Below are positions 24,041 through 36,000 of a DNA stretch of 64,000 bases, one piece after another. The translations under genes and the position numbers were made by a program. The DNA is from Fremontodendron californicum (lineage: Eukaryota; Streptophyta; Magnoliopsida; Malvales; Malvaceae), in contig JAULJL010000017.1 of NCBI GenBank assembly GCA_030761205.1, positions 754,001 through 818,000 on the forward strand, written 5' to 3'. A model generated the notes under the pieces. It had not been told where the DNA came from, did no database searches, and saw only the letters and a program-made list of their open reading frames with translations. Position 1 is the stretch's first letter; each line of letters begins with the position of its first letter.

Positions 24041-25348
24041 ATGCGGCTTGCTGCAATTGCTATTACTGTCAAGCCACTCACTTCGCCTGCTACTCCAAAA
24101 CTTACTCACTACTCTGTTCCATCCACCACCATTAATCCTCTAAAGCTCAACACTCATGAAAACCCAGAGTTTTCATGGACTCCTTTAAAACATGGCTCAC
24201 CTTTCACTCATTCTAACTCAGATAAACTCGCAAAGAATTGGATGGAGTATCAAGGGATCAATAACTGGGAGGGCTTGCTTGACCCTCTTGACGATACTCT
24301 AAGAAGTGAGATTCTAAGATACGGGCAATTCGTCGAAGCAGCGTATCGATCTTTCGAATTTGACCCTTCTTCACCCACTTTTGCCACGTGTAAGTTCCCC
24401 AAGAACTCGCTACTGACTCGGTCTTGCATTGGAGAGACAGGTTATAAACCGACCAAGAACTTGCGTGCCACGTGTGGGATTCAGCTGCCAGGTTGGATAG
24501 ACAGGGGACCGAGCTGGGTTTCGACTCAGTCCAGCTGGATTGGTTACGTGGCAGTTTGTCAGGACAAGGAGGAGATCGCCAGGCTTGGCAGGCGTGACGT
24601 GGTGATCGCCTTCAGGGGCACCGCCACTTGCTTGGAGTGGCTTGAGAACCTACGCGCCACGCTGACTTCTCTGCCTGATGACGTGGCCAATGTGGGTCCT
24701 AAAGGCAGTGGGGCCATGGTGGAAAGTGGGTTCTTGAGCCTGTATACTTCTGCTACCGCCACGTGTCCTAGCTTGCAGAACATGGTGAGGGAAGAGATCG
24801 GAAGAGTACTCGAAATGTACGGTGATGAACCCCTGAGCTTGACCATCACAGGCCACAGTCTGGGTGCAGCTCTAGCTACACTTGCGGCACACGACATAAA
24901 CTCCAACTTCGGCAATGCGCCGATGGTGACCGTCATCTCATTCGGCGGACCACGTGTGGGAAACCAAAGCTTCAGATGCCAGCTAGAAAAAAGCGGGACC
25001 AAGATTCTACGTATAGTAAACTCCGATGATCTGATCACAAAAGTACCAGGCTTCGTAATTGACAACAATGACATGGCAGACAAGCAGGCTGTCAAGGTGG
25101 CAGGGCTGCCAAGTTGGGTACAGAAGGGCGTGCAAGACACGCAGTTAGTTTATGCTGACGTCGGACAAGAGCTAAGACTAAGCAGCAAGGAGTGCCCGTA
25201 CCTGAGCGAGGGAGGCGTGGCGACCTGTCACGAACTCAGCACGTATCTGGAATTAGTAAATGGTTTTGTTAGTTCAAATTGTCCTTTTCGGGCCACCGCC
25301 GGGAGCGTATTAGGTAAACACCATCGGGAAAAACTGGCATGTTTCTAG
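24041..25348 (+). CDS. PLA1-Ibeta2: Class-3 lipase, PLA1-I (beta) type, plastid-targeted
   Basis: A single-exon protein of 435 aa. The family comprises sn-1 acyl hydrolases (phospholipase A1/galactolipase, DAD1-like) of plastids. Residues 1-60 are rich in S/T/P and poor in acidic residues, as expected of a transit peptide. The conserved region starts at WMEYQGINNWEGLLDPLDD (about 67). The oxyanion segment FRGTATCLEWLENLRATLT is at about 191-209. The lipase box GHSLG is at 271-275, with nucleophile Ser273; likely partners are Asp329/330 in VNSDDLITKVPG and His397 in ATCHELSTYLELV. All three are present. Similarity is closest, from memory, to the Arabidopsis PLA1-Ibeta2 clade, which also lacks introns. 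The gene is markedly richer in GC than its surroundings. A shorter upstream start is not available, because the ATG follows directly on the leader. Substrate preference cannot be read from sequence. Confidence 0.9.
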   Translation: MRLAAIAITVKPLTSPATPKLTHYSVPSTTINPLKLNTHENPEFSWTPLKHGSPFTHSNSDKLAKNWMEYQGINNWEGLLDPLDDTLRSEILRYGQFVEAAYRSFEFDPSSPTFATCKFPKNSLLTRSCIGETGYKPTKNLRATCGIQLPGWIDRGPSWVSTQSSWIGYVAVCQDKEEIARLGRRDVVIAFRGTATCLEWLENLRATLTSLPDDVANVGPKGSGAMVESGFLSLYTSATATCPSLQNMVREEIGRVLEMYGDEPLSLTITGHSLGAALATLAAHDINSNFGNAPMVTVISFGGPRVGNQSFRCQLEKSGTKILRIVNSDDLITKVPGFVIDNNDMADKQAVKVAGLPSWVQKGVQDTQLVYADVGQELRLSSKECPYLSEGGVATCHELSTYLELVNGFVSSNCPFRATAGSVLGKHHREKLACF

Positions 25349-26138
25349 ATATATAGCAATTTTTGTTTTGGAAGAGATTTCACTATCGGCAAAAAAAAAA
25401 AAAAAAAGGAGTGAAAATTTTCCAAAGTCTCCTCCTTTCATTGCCATCATTATCCCCATAGATTGCAGACATGTTATATATATAATTTGTACATAGAGAC
25501 AAGTGAAATCAGTAATAATTAGCTATGCATTGTAGAGGAAGGGGGATTGATAAGGTTTTTTTTTTAATGATTTGAGATGCCCCATTATTAATTGATTGAG
25601 AAAGAAACCAATCCCAGAATTGTTATTTTTGAAGTTTGTGGTTGTGGATTAGTTATCTTGGAGTTTTAGAAGGACAAAAGGAGAAACCAAATCCAAATAA
25701 GTGAATAAAGCTAATAATAATAATAAATAATAATAAAAGCAAGTATGACATGAGAACGCTGGATAAAAACGTGCATCCACATGTTTGTGAAGAAATAAAC
25801 TTTGACTCGTGTTTCTTTGGGTTAAACAGGCATGTCCCAAATCAAATAGTATTAATTAATCTTTTTCTATCAATCTACTTCGTACAAGGAGCGTTTCAAC
25901 GATCTTAACTCTTGGAATGTACGTATCTTGAAAATTAAAACTCTCTTTTATAAATAATAAAAAAAAAAGTTTAATTACTTATTAATTAACAATGATAGTT
26001 GACTATTTGTGGATTTTGCACGTAACTTTTTAGGTTACAATAAATATAAAGAGTACGTTGAGTGCGTATCATAACGAAAACTTGAAGTCATATCCATTTA
26101 ATTGCTTGGGAGTTAGGAACAATAAAAAATAAGATAGT
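25349..26138. other. 3' flank of the lipase gene, no gene seen
   Basis: Contains a 17-A run at about 25391 and an AAT/AATA microsatellite near 25713-25738. The first 150-250 bases are probably the lipase 3' UTR. No other feature supported. Confidence 0.55.
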
Positions 26139-26712
26139 CAGTATCGTATCGATAGGCGTGTCATTTTTGTTCTGATACTGGTACGTATCGATACCGATGT
26201 GTTTCGGTGTACCGTTTCGGATTTATCGATATTTTTTAAATATTTTTCATATATCTATATTTATAACCTATTTTTAAGTTTTTTAATAAAATATATATTA
26301 TATACACATGCAAATATACATCCATTACATGCATATATATATGTTTTTATACAAATATAAATTTTAAATATTTAATATCTAAAATTTTTAAACATCAAAT
26401 AGGTAAAATAAATGTTAAAATGTTAAAAATATATAGTAAATTATTATTAATTATGTCAAATAACCTAATTTGATGAACATATATATTTTAAATATAATTA
26501 TGAAAAAAATAAAAATGATCATGATACAAAAAATATTGAAATTGGTTTAAAAATTCAAATAAGTGAATTTTTAAATTCAAAAAAATCAAAAATTTGTACC
26601 AACCGATACGGGCCGGTACCAAAACAAAAATAGAACGAGAATGGTACCGTTTCGATTTACTTTAAAAATGATACGTATCGATCGATACCGATACGATACC
26701 GATAACACTGAT
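26139..26712. mobile_element. Foldback MITE with GATACGTATCGAT-rich ends
   Basis: The left end (AGTATCGTATCGATAGG... ACGTATCGATACCGATG...GTACCGTTTCG) is mirrored by the right end (GGTACCGTTTCG...GATACGTATCGATCGATACCG...GATAACACTG). The arms are about 110-130 bp and imperfect. The centre is AT-rich and non-coding. A DNA-transposon derivative is inferred; no clear target duplication was found. Confidence 0.6.
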
Positions 26713-26982
26713 AAAAAATCCATTAAAGTCCAAGGAAGGTCCATCCTAGTGTGATAGTTAGTGAGAAAGATGGGCCAAATGGGTGTGTAACCATAGAAGA
26801 TAATGAAGAAAGAAAGTACATGAAATTAAGTAATAATTATGAAGTATATGAAATGTGGAACCACAAAACCTACATGCACATGTATCTCATGTTATAGAAA
26901 GTCAAAATTTTAGGACAAAACATTTCTTGTGATCATTATAATCCTTACTACTATTAACTGAAATTATATATCTGAATCTAAA

Positions 26983-27120
26983 GTTTAGCTCAGTTGATTC
27001 ATGCAATTATTTTTAAGAGCGGATATCTAACAAGTTTGAGGTTCGAATTTCAATATCTACAACCACTTTCTATATTCTCAGACTACAATTTTTTTTTTTT
27101 AAAGCAAAAAAAAAAAAAAA
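26983..27120 (+). mobile_element. Possible tRNA-derived SINE
   Basis: TTTAGCTCAGTTGATTCATG resembles a pol III A box (TAGCTCAGTTGG), and GAGGTTCGAATTTC, about 45 bp later, resembles a B box. A T run and an A run follow (about 27089-27120). The piece cannot fold as a functional tRNA by eye. This could be a diverged SINE or a chance pair of boxes. Confidence 0.35.
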
Positions 27121-28293
27121 GAAGAAATTATATATCAAAATATTGTTATCAAGATTATATACTGGTTATCCATGCAAGAATATATATAATTGATAGCAAG
27201 GTGCTCATGATCTCAATTATTTATCTAATTGTTCCCAACAACATTAATTCACTAGAAAATAGATAATTTTTAATATATTAAATGAAAATATTAATAAAGA
27301 GTGTTTTAAGGCATTAGCTATCAAAATCAAAATCCAAAATAATTAGCTAATAAAACAGTTGTTATCCAATGCTAGCTCTTTGCACATGTCCTATATGATT
27401 TATTGCCATGCAAAACGAGCAACCATGCATTAATTAATATCGAGTGGTAGTGCGATGTATTTTTTTTTTTTAATTTTTTTTTTTGTGGCTGAAAATTTTT
27501 AGTACCTAAATTAGAGGAGCGGATTAAGCCATTGAAAGAGGAGGATCAAATATTTTTGTTAGAGTCGTGCTTACTTACCCACCAATTGTAATTTTGTCCC
27601 AAATATTTTTTCTTTCCGACTTGAGCACATAATTATTGAATAAATTCAAATGTTGAATCTGTCAGTTTATGAATAAGTCAATTAATTTATAAATGAAATA
27701 TTAAAGTCAAACTAATAATTATATACTGTGTTAATATTTGAAATAAAAATGATGAAACGAATAATATTTTGCTTTTTGTTAAATCAAAAGGAAGATGACT
27801 AGAAAATATAAACTAATTCTTCATAAACCCTAGATATAATTCGTTTATTTTTCTAACACAATATATGATCACACTTATATATATTTGTATTTAACACTAT
27901 CATTTTGAAGAGGGTATTCTCTCACTTCGAATAAATTAGGAAAGGAAAAAGAAGGGATATAAAATTGAGATACGGAAATAAGAAAATTTATATGGCTATA
28001 TCTATATCATTTACCATAGAGAGGGATGAAGATTTTTTATGCATTAGACTGTTGATGTGGGCTCCAACCTTGAATTAATTTAATGGTATGTTTTGTCAAT
28101 TAACATTGAGGGAAATTAAACCTCCAACTAAAATATGGTCTTTTAACTCTTTAATAATATTTTAGGATAAGTAACCGAAAGATTTAAACGTGGAAAACAA
28201 ACATCATAAACAAAAAAAATTGAGTGAGAATTTTCATCAAAAGGCTTATCCAATTAGGATCACACTTTCTCCGTCTCTAATTCTCCCCCAACT

Positions 28294-28294
<1 letters not shown>
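27121..28294. other. AT-rich intergenic DNA
   Basis: T-rich tracts near 27460-27485 and no supported gene. Frames are short and low in complexity. Confidence 0.55.

Positions 28295-28353
<59 letters not shown>
28295..28353. repeat. (TA)n microsatellite, about 58 bp
   Basis: About 29 uninterrupted TA units, directly abutting the left end of the foldback MITE at 28354. This is the longest simple repeat in the window. Confidence 0.95.
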
Positions 28354-28357
<4 letters not shown>

Positions 28358-28571
28358 CCACTTACAATAGTGTAAAATTAAATTAATTTTATACACATCC
28401 CTAATTTTTTATACGATTTATATTTGTTTAATCCGACCGTTGTATTTTATATTCACGACGAGTACAATTATATTGTTAAATCCAACGGTCCGTTTGTTAA
28501 AATATAAATCATATAAAAAATTACGAAAGTTCATAAAACTGATTTTGTTTTACACTAATGTAAATGGATCC
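28354..28571. mobile_element. Foldback MITE, 218 bp
   Basis: The left arm (AAATCCACTTACAATAGTGT, ... CCCTAATTTTTTATACGATT) and the reverse complement of the right arm (GGATCCATTTACATTAGTGT, ... CGTAATTTTTTATATGATTT) match over about 70 bp each. It can form a long hairpin with a loop of about 75 bp. Non-coding. Confidence 0.75.
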
Positions 28572-30077
28572 TCATAAATATATATATATAATTATCTCTC
28601 CTTTTTGTTTTTTTAGAGCACCGGCCCTCATCGCTTTTTAGGTAAATACAATTCCTTTGATCCCTATGTCAGATAAATTGGAATCATACGATTCATTTGG
28701 ATGGGCGTTCTCTCACCACACTCTCGCATCATTTTGACACTGAATTTTTTTTTTTTTATAGATTTAATGATAAAACGACAATTACAGTTAAATCTCGATA
28801 AATGAATATTTAATAAATTCATAATTTTGATTAATTAATAAAATTTTATAATTTTGATTCAGATCAATGTATTAAAATAATAATCTCGCTAAATTCATAA
28901 GATTTTTAAATTAATATTTGTATTAAAACTATAAATTCTTAAGCTTACAAGTTAATATTTTGGGTTACCATAAGTTGTGTTATATATTTGAATTTTGGGT
29001 GAGTGTCGAATATTGAGTATATTCGATACAGATATATTTAATTTTTAAAATTTTTTTTTTATATATTTGAAGGATTATACCCTTATACCGATATGCAAAT
29101 ATTTATTGGATACATATATATATCGGACACGAATATTTTTAAAAAAAATAAAAAGTCCGAATAACATAAACCATGAATAGTAGTGTGGGGTCAAAACATT
29201 TGTAGCTCAAACCTTTTGGCTTCATATATATTGTCCCAGTCCCACCATAAGGACCAATATCTAACTACCAATGCAAATGTGGAACATGCCACAAAAATGA
29301 TATACTATTATTACCTTTATCTTCCCCACAGGCCACAGCCCATATTATATATATATATATATGTATAAAAGGGAATTAATGGGGGAATTGTTTTCCCTTC
29401 CGTACACATTTATTCATCTCCCCAGTCATTATCAAAATCTTGAAAGTAGGGACGAGAATATGGAACAACTGAACAGTCGTGTTGTTATAGGATGACTGTG
29501 TTTGAGGAGGTCTCACAGTCGGTGGACATCTCCCAATAAAATTGAACCTCAACCCTTCACCGACAGCAGCTGCTTAACTCCAAATCATTAGTTTGGAGAA
29601 ATCAAAATTTGGTCTCACTAATCATCAAGAGAAGCAAATATTCAAATCAAGATAGACTTGAAAGAGACTGATATTTTCTTTTAACTATTAATTACTATCA
29701 TTTTCAGTACAAACAAACAAACTTCTATTCTACTTACAGAAATACCATGAAAGAACGTATATTTTACTGTGAACCTCTTTTGATTATGTAAAAACATACA
29801 AATTCAGATGTCATCTAATGCTTCTTTGAATAACTCCCTTTCTTTTAAGAGCAACACTGAAAATTCTTTGAAATGAGAACGTCGTCGTTTTGAAAGTAAA
29901 GAAATAGAAATTTATTATAACTACTTATAAAAATATTATTCAAACGTACAGTTCCCATCCTCGTATGACAGTTAACCTAGCGGTCTATTATATTCTGATT
30001 TCAATTACAGATCTCTACTTACATATAATCAACGAAATGAAAATTTTTATTCTGAGAAACTATACACAAATAAGATG
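28572..30077. other. Intergenic DNA and probable 3' UTR of the VAD1-type gene
   Basis: 28780-28960 holds TAAATCTCGATAAATGAATA-type sequence of MITE character. 28990-29165 has GTGTCGAATATTG/CGGACACGAATATT ends suggestive of another decayed MITE. A TA repeat lies at 29345-29362. An AATAAATTTC word on the minus strand near 29910 could be a poly(A) signal for the neighbouring gene, which would give a 3' UTR of about 170-190 nt. Confidence 0.45.
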
Positions 30078-33000
30078 TTATATATGTTTCTGTTCTTTGT
30101 TTGGAAACCCCAGTTCTTTTAACTGTGCTTTCAAAGCTGAATGCTCATGCCACATCCTCTCTAATCGAGCTTCAACCATGACCGTCTCTTCTTTAAGGTG
30201 TTGCATCCGCTTCTCCAACCATGCCACAGCTTCAGCTGGCCTTTCACCGCCTCCACCACCCATGCTACCCATATACTCTACTGGAAAACTCACGTGAACG
30301 AGTTGCGGTCTGTTTAATAGCATAATAATGCTCACCTGCAGTTAAAAACCCGAAAGAAGAAGTTGAGCTGTAAGGATCCAACAATGTGATATAATATGAT
30401 TCGATATGATAAATCGAAATTAAACTGTTGTTTTTGATCAGATTGTAAGAGAGGAAAGCTCCTTGGATTGGATTGGATTGGCACAAGTCCATATTGGAAT
30501 GACTCGTTATTAAACTGTAGGGACTAGCAACGGAGTAAGATAATCAAAATCACTTGAGTAAACCAATGAAGGTAATAATAATTAACTGGGAAGTGGGAAC
30601 TACAAACCTGCATCAGGAAGATCACAGCAAAGGCAACAGCTAAGACTAGTGAAATATGACCTTGGCTTTTCAAGTACGAGTAGGATTTCCTGACAAACTC
30701 TCTTGACAAAGCTGTGATCGACGAAGCGATAATCAAACTTGTTTGCAAAAGATTGCCAATTCGTTCGTTAACAACATCCAGAGAATCAGACATCTGAAAT
30801 GTCCTTACTATATCAGTCAAGTTATGAGATCTTTCTGAAGGTTCCTTGGTGATAGCCACTTCCTTTTTAATTTGGAGTTCACCGTTTTCAGTTGAGCTTG
30901 CAGAAGGATCTACCCCTGCTTGAAACAAAGGAGCTTTTAGGTCAGTAATTCCAATATCCGCATCACTGCCCAAAGAATAAACATCATTAGAGGAAACTCT
31001 TGCAAAAAAAAAAAAAAATCTGATGGCCGAACCTCCTTGTTTATCAATGTTCTGCTTCAACAATTCGTGTGCCTGAAACATTAATCATAAAATTTCTTGG
31101 ATCAATGTTCAAATAAACTTTTATAACATAAACATAAAACACTACAGGAGAAAGATAATACCATATCCATCCACGTCGCATAAGCTTCTCGACATTCTTC
31201 CAGAGTAGACTGCACTATTTTCCCTGTACCATGTGCTTGGCATCAGATGAAGGAAGAGGCACGAGAAATATAATCATTAATATAACAGCAAAAGGTGGCT
31301 ATTGAGCTATTCAAGAAAGAAGAAAAAACACCATAAATCCTTCTCATCTTCAAAATATAAAGGGTTTAGGGTTTAGGGTTTAGGGTAATGAGAAAAAGAT
31401 ATTTTTGCCCTTATGATGTCCATTATTGCAACTTGCAAGGAATTCTAGATTTCATCTCATATAATTCCTTCCTCTACAAAAGATAAATATTTTTTTTTTC
31501 TGTACAAAGGAAGCCAAGGTCTAGGGAATTGGGGAAGGGGAATTTGCAAGTGCTGGGGACCGAACCCCAACCTTGTGGAAATCTACCTCCTAAGAGAGAT
31601 GGGAACCATTTAGGCTAAGCCCCAGATTAATAATCTGTTTCATTCTAAAAGGAAATATCTTTTTGGCACTTCTGCAAATTAATTTAAAGTGAAGTTAAAA
31701 AAAAAAAAAAAAATCAGACAATTAAAATATAAGACACGAAAAGAGAAGAACTTGTAACAAGAAACACAACACGAGAAGCTCCGCATAAGAATGCATAAAA
31801 CACACTATACACAAGGAATTAATTGGCATTCAGCAGAGGCAAACCTTTCCAAACAGTTTTCTTGCTAAAAGCCACATTCACATAAACCCTCAAAACACAG
31901 CCTTCTTGGGGGCCATCAGTGTCTCTTTCTACATCCCAGAGCCCCTGATGGAATACACGTCAATTACAAGTAGATATCAGAAACATTTCAACTGAACTAA
32001 AATCGTCAGAAATAGGATAGAAACAGATCATTATTACATAAACCAAGAAGTTTTCAGAATAACTGACTGCAAAAAATTGTGTCAATGGCCTTTTTCCACA
32101 GCTTAGGAGTACTCACATTCAGCATCTTCACAAGTTTTACTATGTTATAACTCAAACAGAGAAAGGGGGGCTATAGCCTCTCTTCCACTCTCCACATCAA
32201 GAATTTTAAAGTAGAAGAGTAATGAAAAAATAATAAAATGTTCATTTGAGCTGGCTCAAAACCTTACATGCCAAGTTTGGCTTATATTAAAGTCCCACTC
32301 ACCATGACCAATGATTCTTAAACCATGGTTTAATTTAGCACATTGACTAAACCTGGGCCGGCCAAGCTTTGGCTCAAGAAACTTTACCAACCTAAACGTC
32401 TTGAAACACAATCGACAAATTTGTCTCCAATACTGCACAATGCACATAAATAGACCAACAAGATGTAAACGTGACATCATGCTCTTGTTTTTAGTTCTCA
32501 ATTTGAAGGGCTAGAGCGTAATTTTCCTCACTATTTCTGAAAATTCTGGCCCATAACCTTCTCAAGTAATAGCAGGATAATTTATGCCTAAAAGCGACAA
32601 ACTAGGGAATGGAGGACACTTTACACATTAAAACATGTCAAGGGAGCTCAGGTCTAGCTTGTACCTCTACACGGAAATAATCTCCATATGGCACATCATT
32701 GATCTCTTGTGATGTCTCCATAACCAAATGACTGTCCAAAGTGAAAGTGATATTGTCACGATATTGACAAGAATAAGACAAAAAGATTATGAAAGATCTA
32801 AAGGAGATGGAAAAAAGGGCAGGGCAGCCCCATCAAAGGAACAATCAACTACTTAATGGTATGTTAGGTAGAAAATAGTCAGATAAATTTTTGCTTTTAT
32901 CATATGAACCAGAAGACCACCAATATTTAACAGTTCAATGCATCAACTACTACAACTTCAATAATATTTCTCAGCAACTAAAACTATAGAACGATCAGTG

Positions 33001-36000
33001 GCTCTAGTTTTAGACTATACTTAAACCTACCCATGTTAAATGCCATGTATAGTAGAACTAAGACTATCAAATATATCAAGATTTGAATAACAATAATGGA
33101 ACAAGCACAATAGACAATAGTAATTTGACACACGAATGATATGAGTGGTGAAAATGCAAGAGAAAATAGGTCATTTCAATGATGCAGCCCTTCAAAATGA
33201 GAAGTAATAATAAATTAACAGTGTCTTCAACTGTATAATAGCAAATAAGGCACCACAACTAAATATATAAAACCTGTTTCTGTAAATTCGAAATTTCTGG
33301 GCCTCCTGGCAGCTACCAAATTTTGCACCTTGATCAAAACAAAAACAAAAAAAAGGTTAATGCTAGAAGAAACCCAGTCAAGACAGCATTAAACTGACTT
33401 GAAATTTTTTGTGCCATTACGATTATCCTTGTCCTTATTTTTAAAAGGTTTTAATTAATTATAACAATTATATGAAATAAATGCTAATATCAGCAGGGAT
33501 AATAATGCTGGGACAAAAGGTTCATGTATGATAATAAAATCATACCAAAGTATATTTTTATTGGATGTTGAAATAACACATCACGGACATGTCCAAATTT
33601 GTCATGAGGGCACCATGAAGAGCACCTGAATTCTGTAAAACAATAACCATTTACTAAACATAAAGGCATACGTACAAAAAGTGGTCACTTTTAGGATATG
33701 ATATAATCAAAATATTAACCACAAACATAAACTAAAAATGCATATTCGAAAATTTATAATTCCTCGAAAGTTCAGAGCATACTACCTTTATCTCCACATC
33801 TTCTATGAAAAGATTCAATGAAATTAACAGCTTTATCTGAAAAATACGAATTGAAGAACTCCTCTACCTTAATCTGCAGTCCAAGAAACATGACTCACTT
33901 CAGAACAAATTAAGAACATACCAATGTTATAAATGTTATACAAAATGGTAGAACTTAAGGAAAATGAGTTCACAATTTACTACCGGAAACTTTGTTTCTG
34001 CAACCTTGGTGAAACATTCAGGAACTGCATACCAGAAACAGCCCATTCAGATTATCATGATATAAAAAATGAAAGTGTAGTATCATATATAACAATGAGA
34101 TTGTAACAGGATGCAATATATCACAACTCAGTACAGAGGAAGAAAGTGGAGAATATATGGCCTCATGTCTGTCTGAATAAGAATGAGTATGACAGTTTGG
34201 TTTCCTCACACTTGAAAATTTTCCTACGGCCAAGGCCCACCAATGTATTTAAGCCTTCATATACAAAACCTAAACACACCTACCTTCTCTCGCCGCTATA
34301 TACCCTCATCTGCCAACAAAATAAATGATGATTTCGCCCATTTCTACAAGAAATGATGAGCTTCCATAATCTACCCACCCTAAGAAGATTATTAGCGTAT
34401 TTAGGATTATATTCAGTATTTTGCATTTATATTAGGGTTTATTGTAAGGCATAAAAAATTAAGTTTGTCATCTTCTAAAGAGCTTTTGAAATTATTATTG
34501 AATTAGGCAATTTCTCCCAGATTCTTCTCTCAAATTACCTTTCGTTCTTCCTCTATATTCTCCTTTACCCCTTTGATTCTTTGTTTCTTCATATTTTCTG
34601 CCTATTTCTCACTCTACTTATCTATTTTATCACTTTTCCCCTATTTCTCTCTCTCTTCTCCTACCGTGGCACATCATATTCCTATTTCAAGATCACCCAA
34701 ATCGCTAGTCTACAGTCAGAAGATGAAATCAAATCAAACAGGAGTGCGGTGCCCACATAATATTAAATATGTAATCAAGTCCCCGAGTAATCAAGGAACT
34801 TGCTATGCAGCAAAGTGTGAAAAATAAATACATTAGACAACCACAACCAGAAATGATGAACTCAAAATGAGATAATATGTAGAACATGAGAAAGTCACAA
34901 ATCAAAATGAGATTAACTAACCCTTCGGTGCATCACAATTTTCTTCCTTCCAGGAACAAGTATCTGCTGATGCTGAAGATCCGGTATTTATAACTGAATC
35001 AGGACCTACTTCTGCATCATTTTCAGAAGTGGATGAAACCTTGGAATCACTAGAAATGGGAACATCCTCATCCCTGTACAAAAAATGTAGTTCTACAAAA
35101 TTATTCACAATTTCACATCCATAAAAATACAAAAGAAAAAAAAAAAAAAAAACTCTGATGAATTCAAAAGAAAATTCTCCAAACCATTCTGTTAATAAAG
35201 AATACCTGTCTGTAGATTCCATGTCATTTATTGGGTTTTTGGAGCTATTGTCCTTTTCAATTGCAACAAATCCATTCTCTTGGCTGCTGGACTCAGACAT
35301 GGAATCCTAAAATAAAATCAATCAGTATAAAAATAAAAAACAATGGGGAAAAATATGCAATTTGCTCTAACAAAGCTATGATGCCTATGCCTATGAACCT
35401 CAAAGTTTTCACAACATTTCAACTGAGAAAAATAAATTAATAGAAAAGAAAAAGAGCAAAATACACAGGTCTACAGCCACAATTACATAAAATGTGATGC
35501 ATCAAGTATAACGTTAGAATACAAGCTTCACAATGCAGCCTCTGAATGTCTTAAGTTTTATTGAATCTCCGAATTTCTTTCGTAAAGATAAAGTAAAAAA
35601 TAAGAGTATAAGATTACAGAATCAGTATATGATACAAAATACCTCTAGATGAAGCATAAGTAGTTAAAAATCATTTGCTCACATTTAAGATGTGCATGTA
35701 TGCTATGTATCAAGATGGGGTATCAAAAGATGTAGTTAACATTCACTTCATACATAATGAATTGTCTACGGTACGATATACAATAATCCTCTTCAATGCC
35801 TACTCATAAGCAGTGAATTTTTTTTTTTCCGACAGACAAGCTGTGAAATATTAACATACCTGCTGTTCTGGAATTTCTTTGGCTCCATTACCATGCTGCA
35901 TCCATCCATCATTAATGATCTTGAAAGCTTCATCACGAGATAGGAATGATGCAAAGAAGTACTGCCAAGTCAACAAGTAGAGTTAGAAGAACTAATGCAT

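Noticed and set aside
24559..25140. 193-codon open frame on the minus strand opposite the lipase
   Set aside because: It is the antisense shadow of a GC-rich coding exon; it has no domain, no promoter and no independent signal.
26983..27055. A functional tRNA gene
   Set aside because: Box-like words are present, but acceptor and anticodon stems do not pair, so at most a SINE relic.
34573..34827. 84-codon plus-strand frame within the VAD1-type gene
   Set aside because: Falls in an intron on the opposite strand; no domain and no splice or promoter support.
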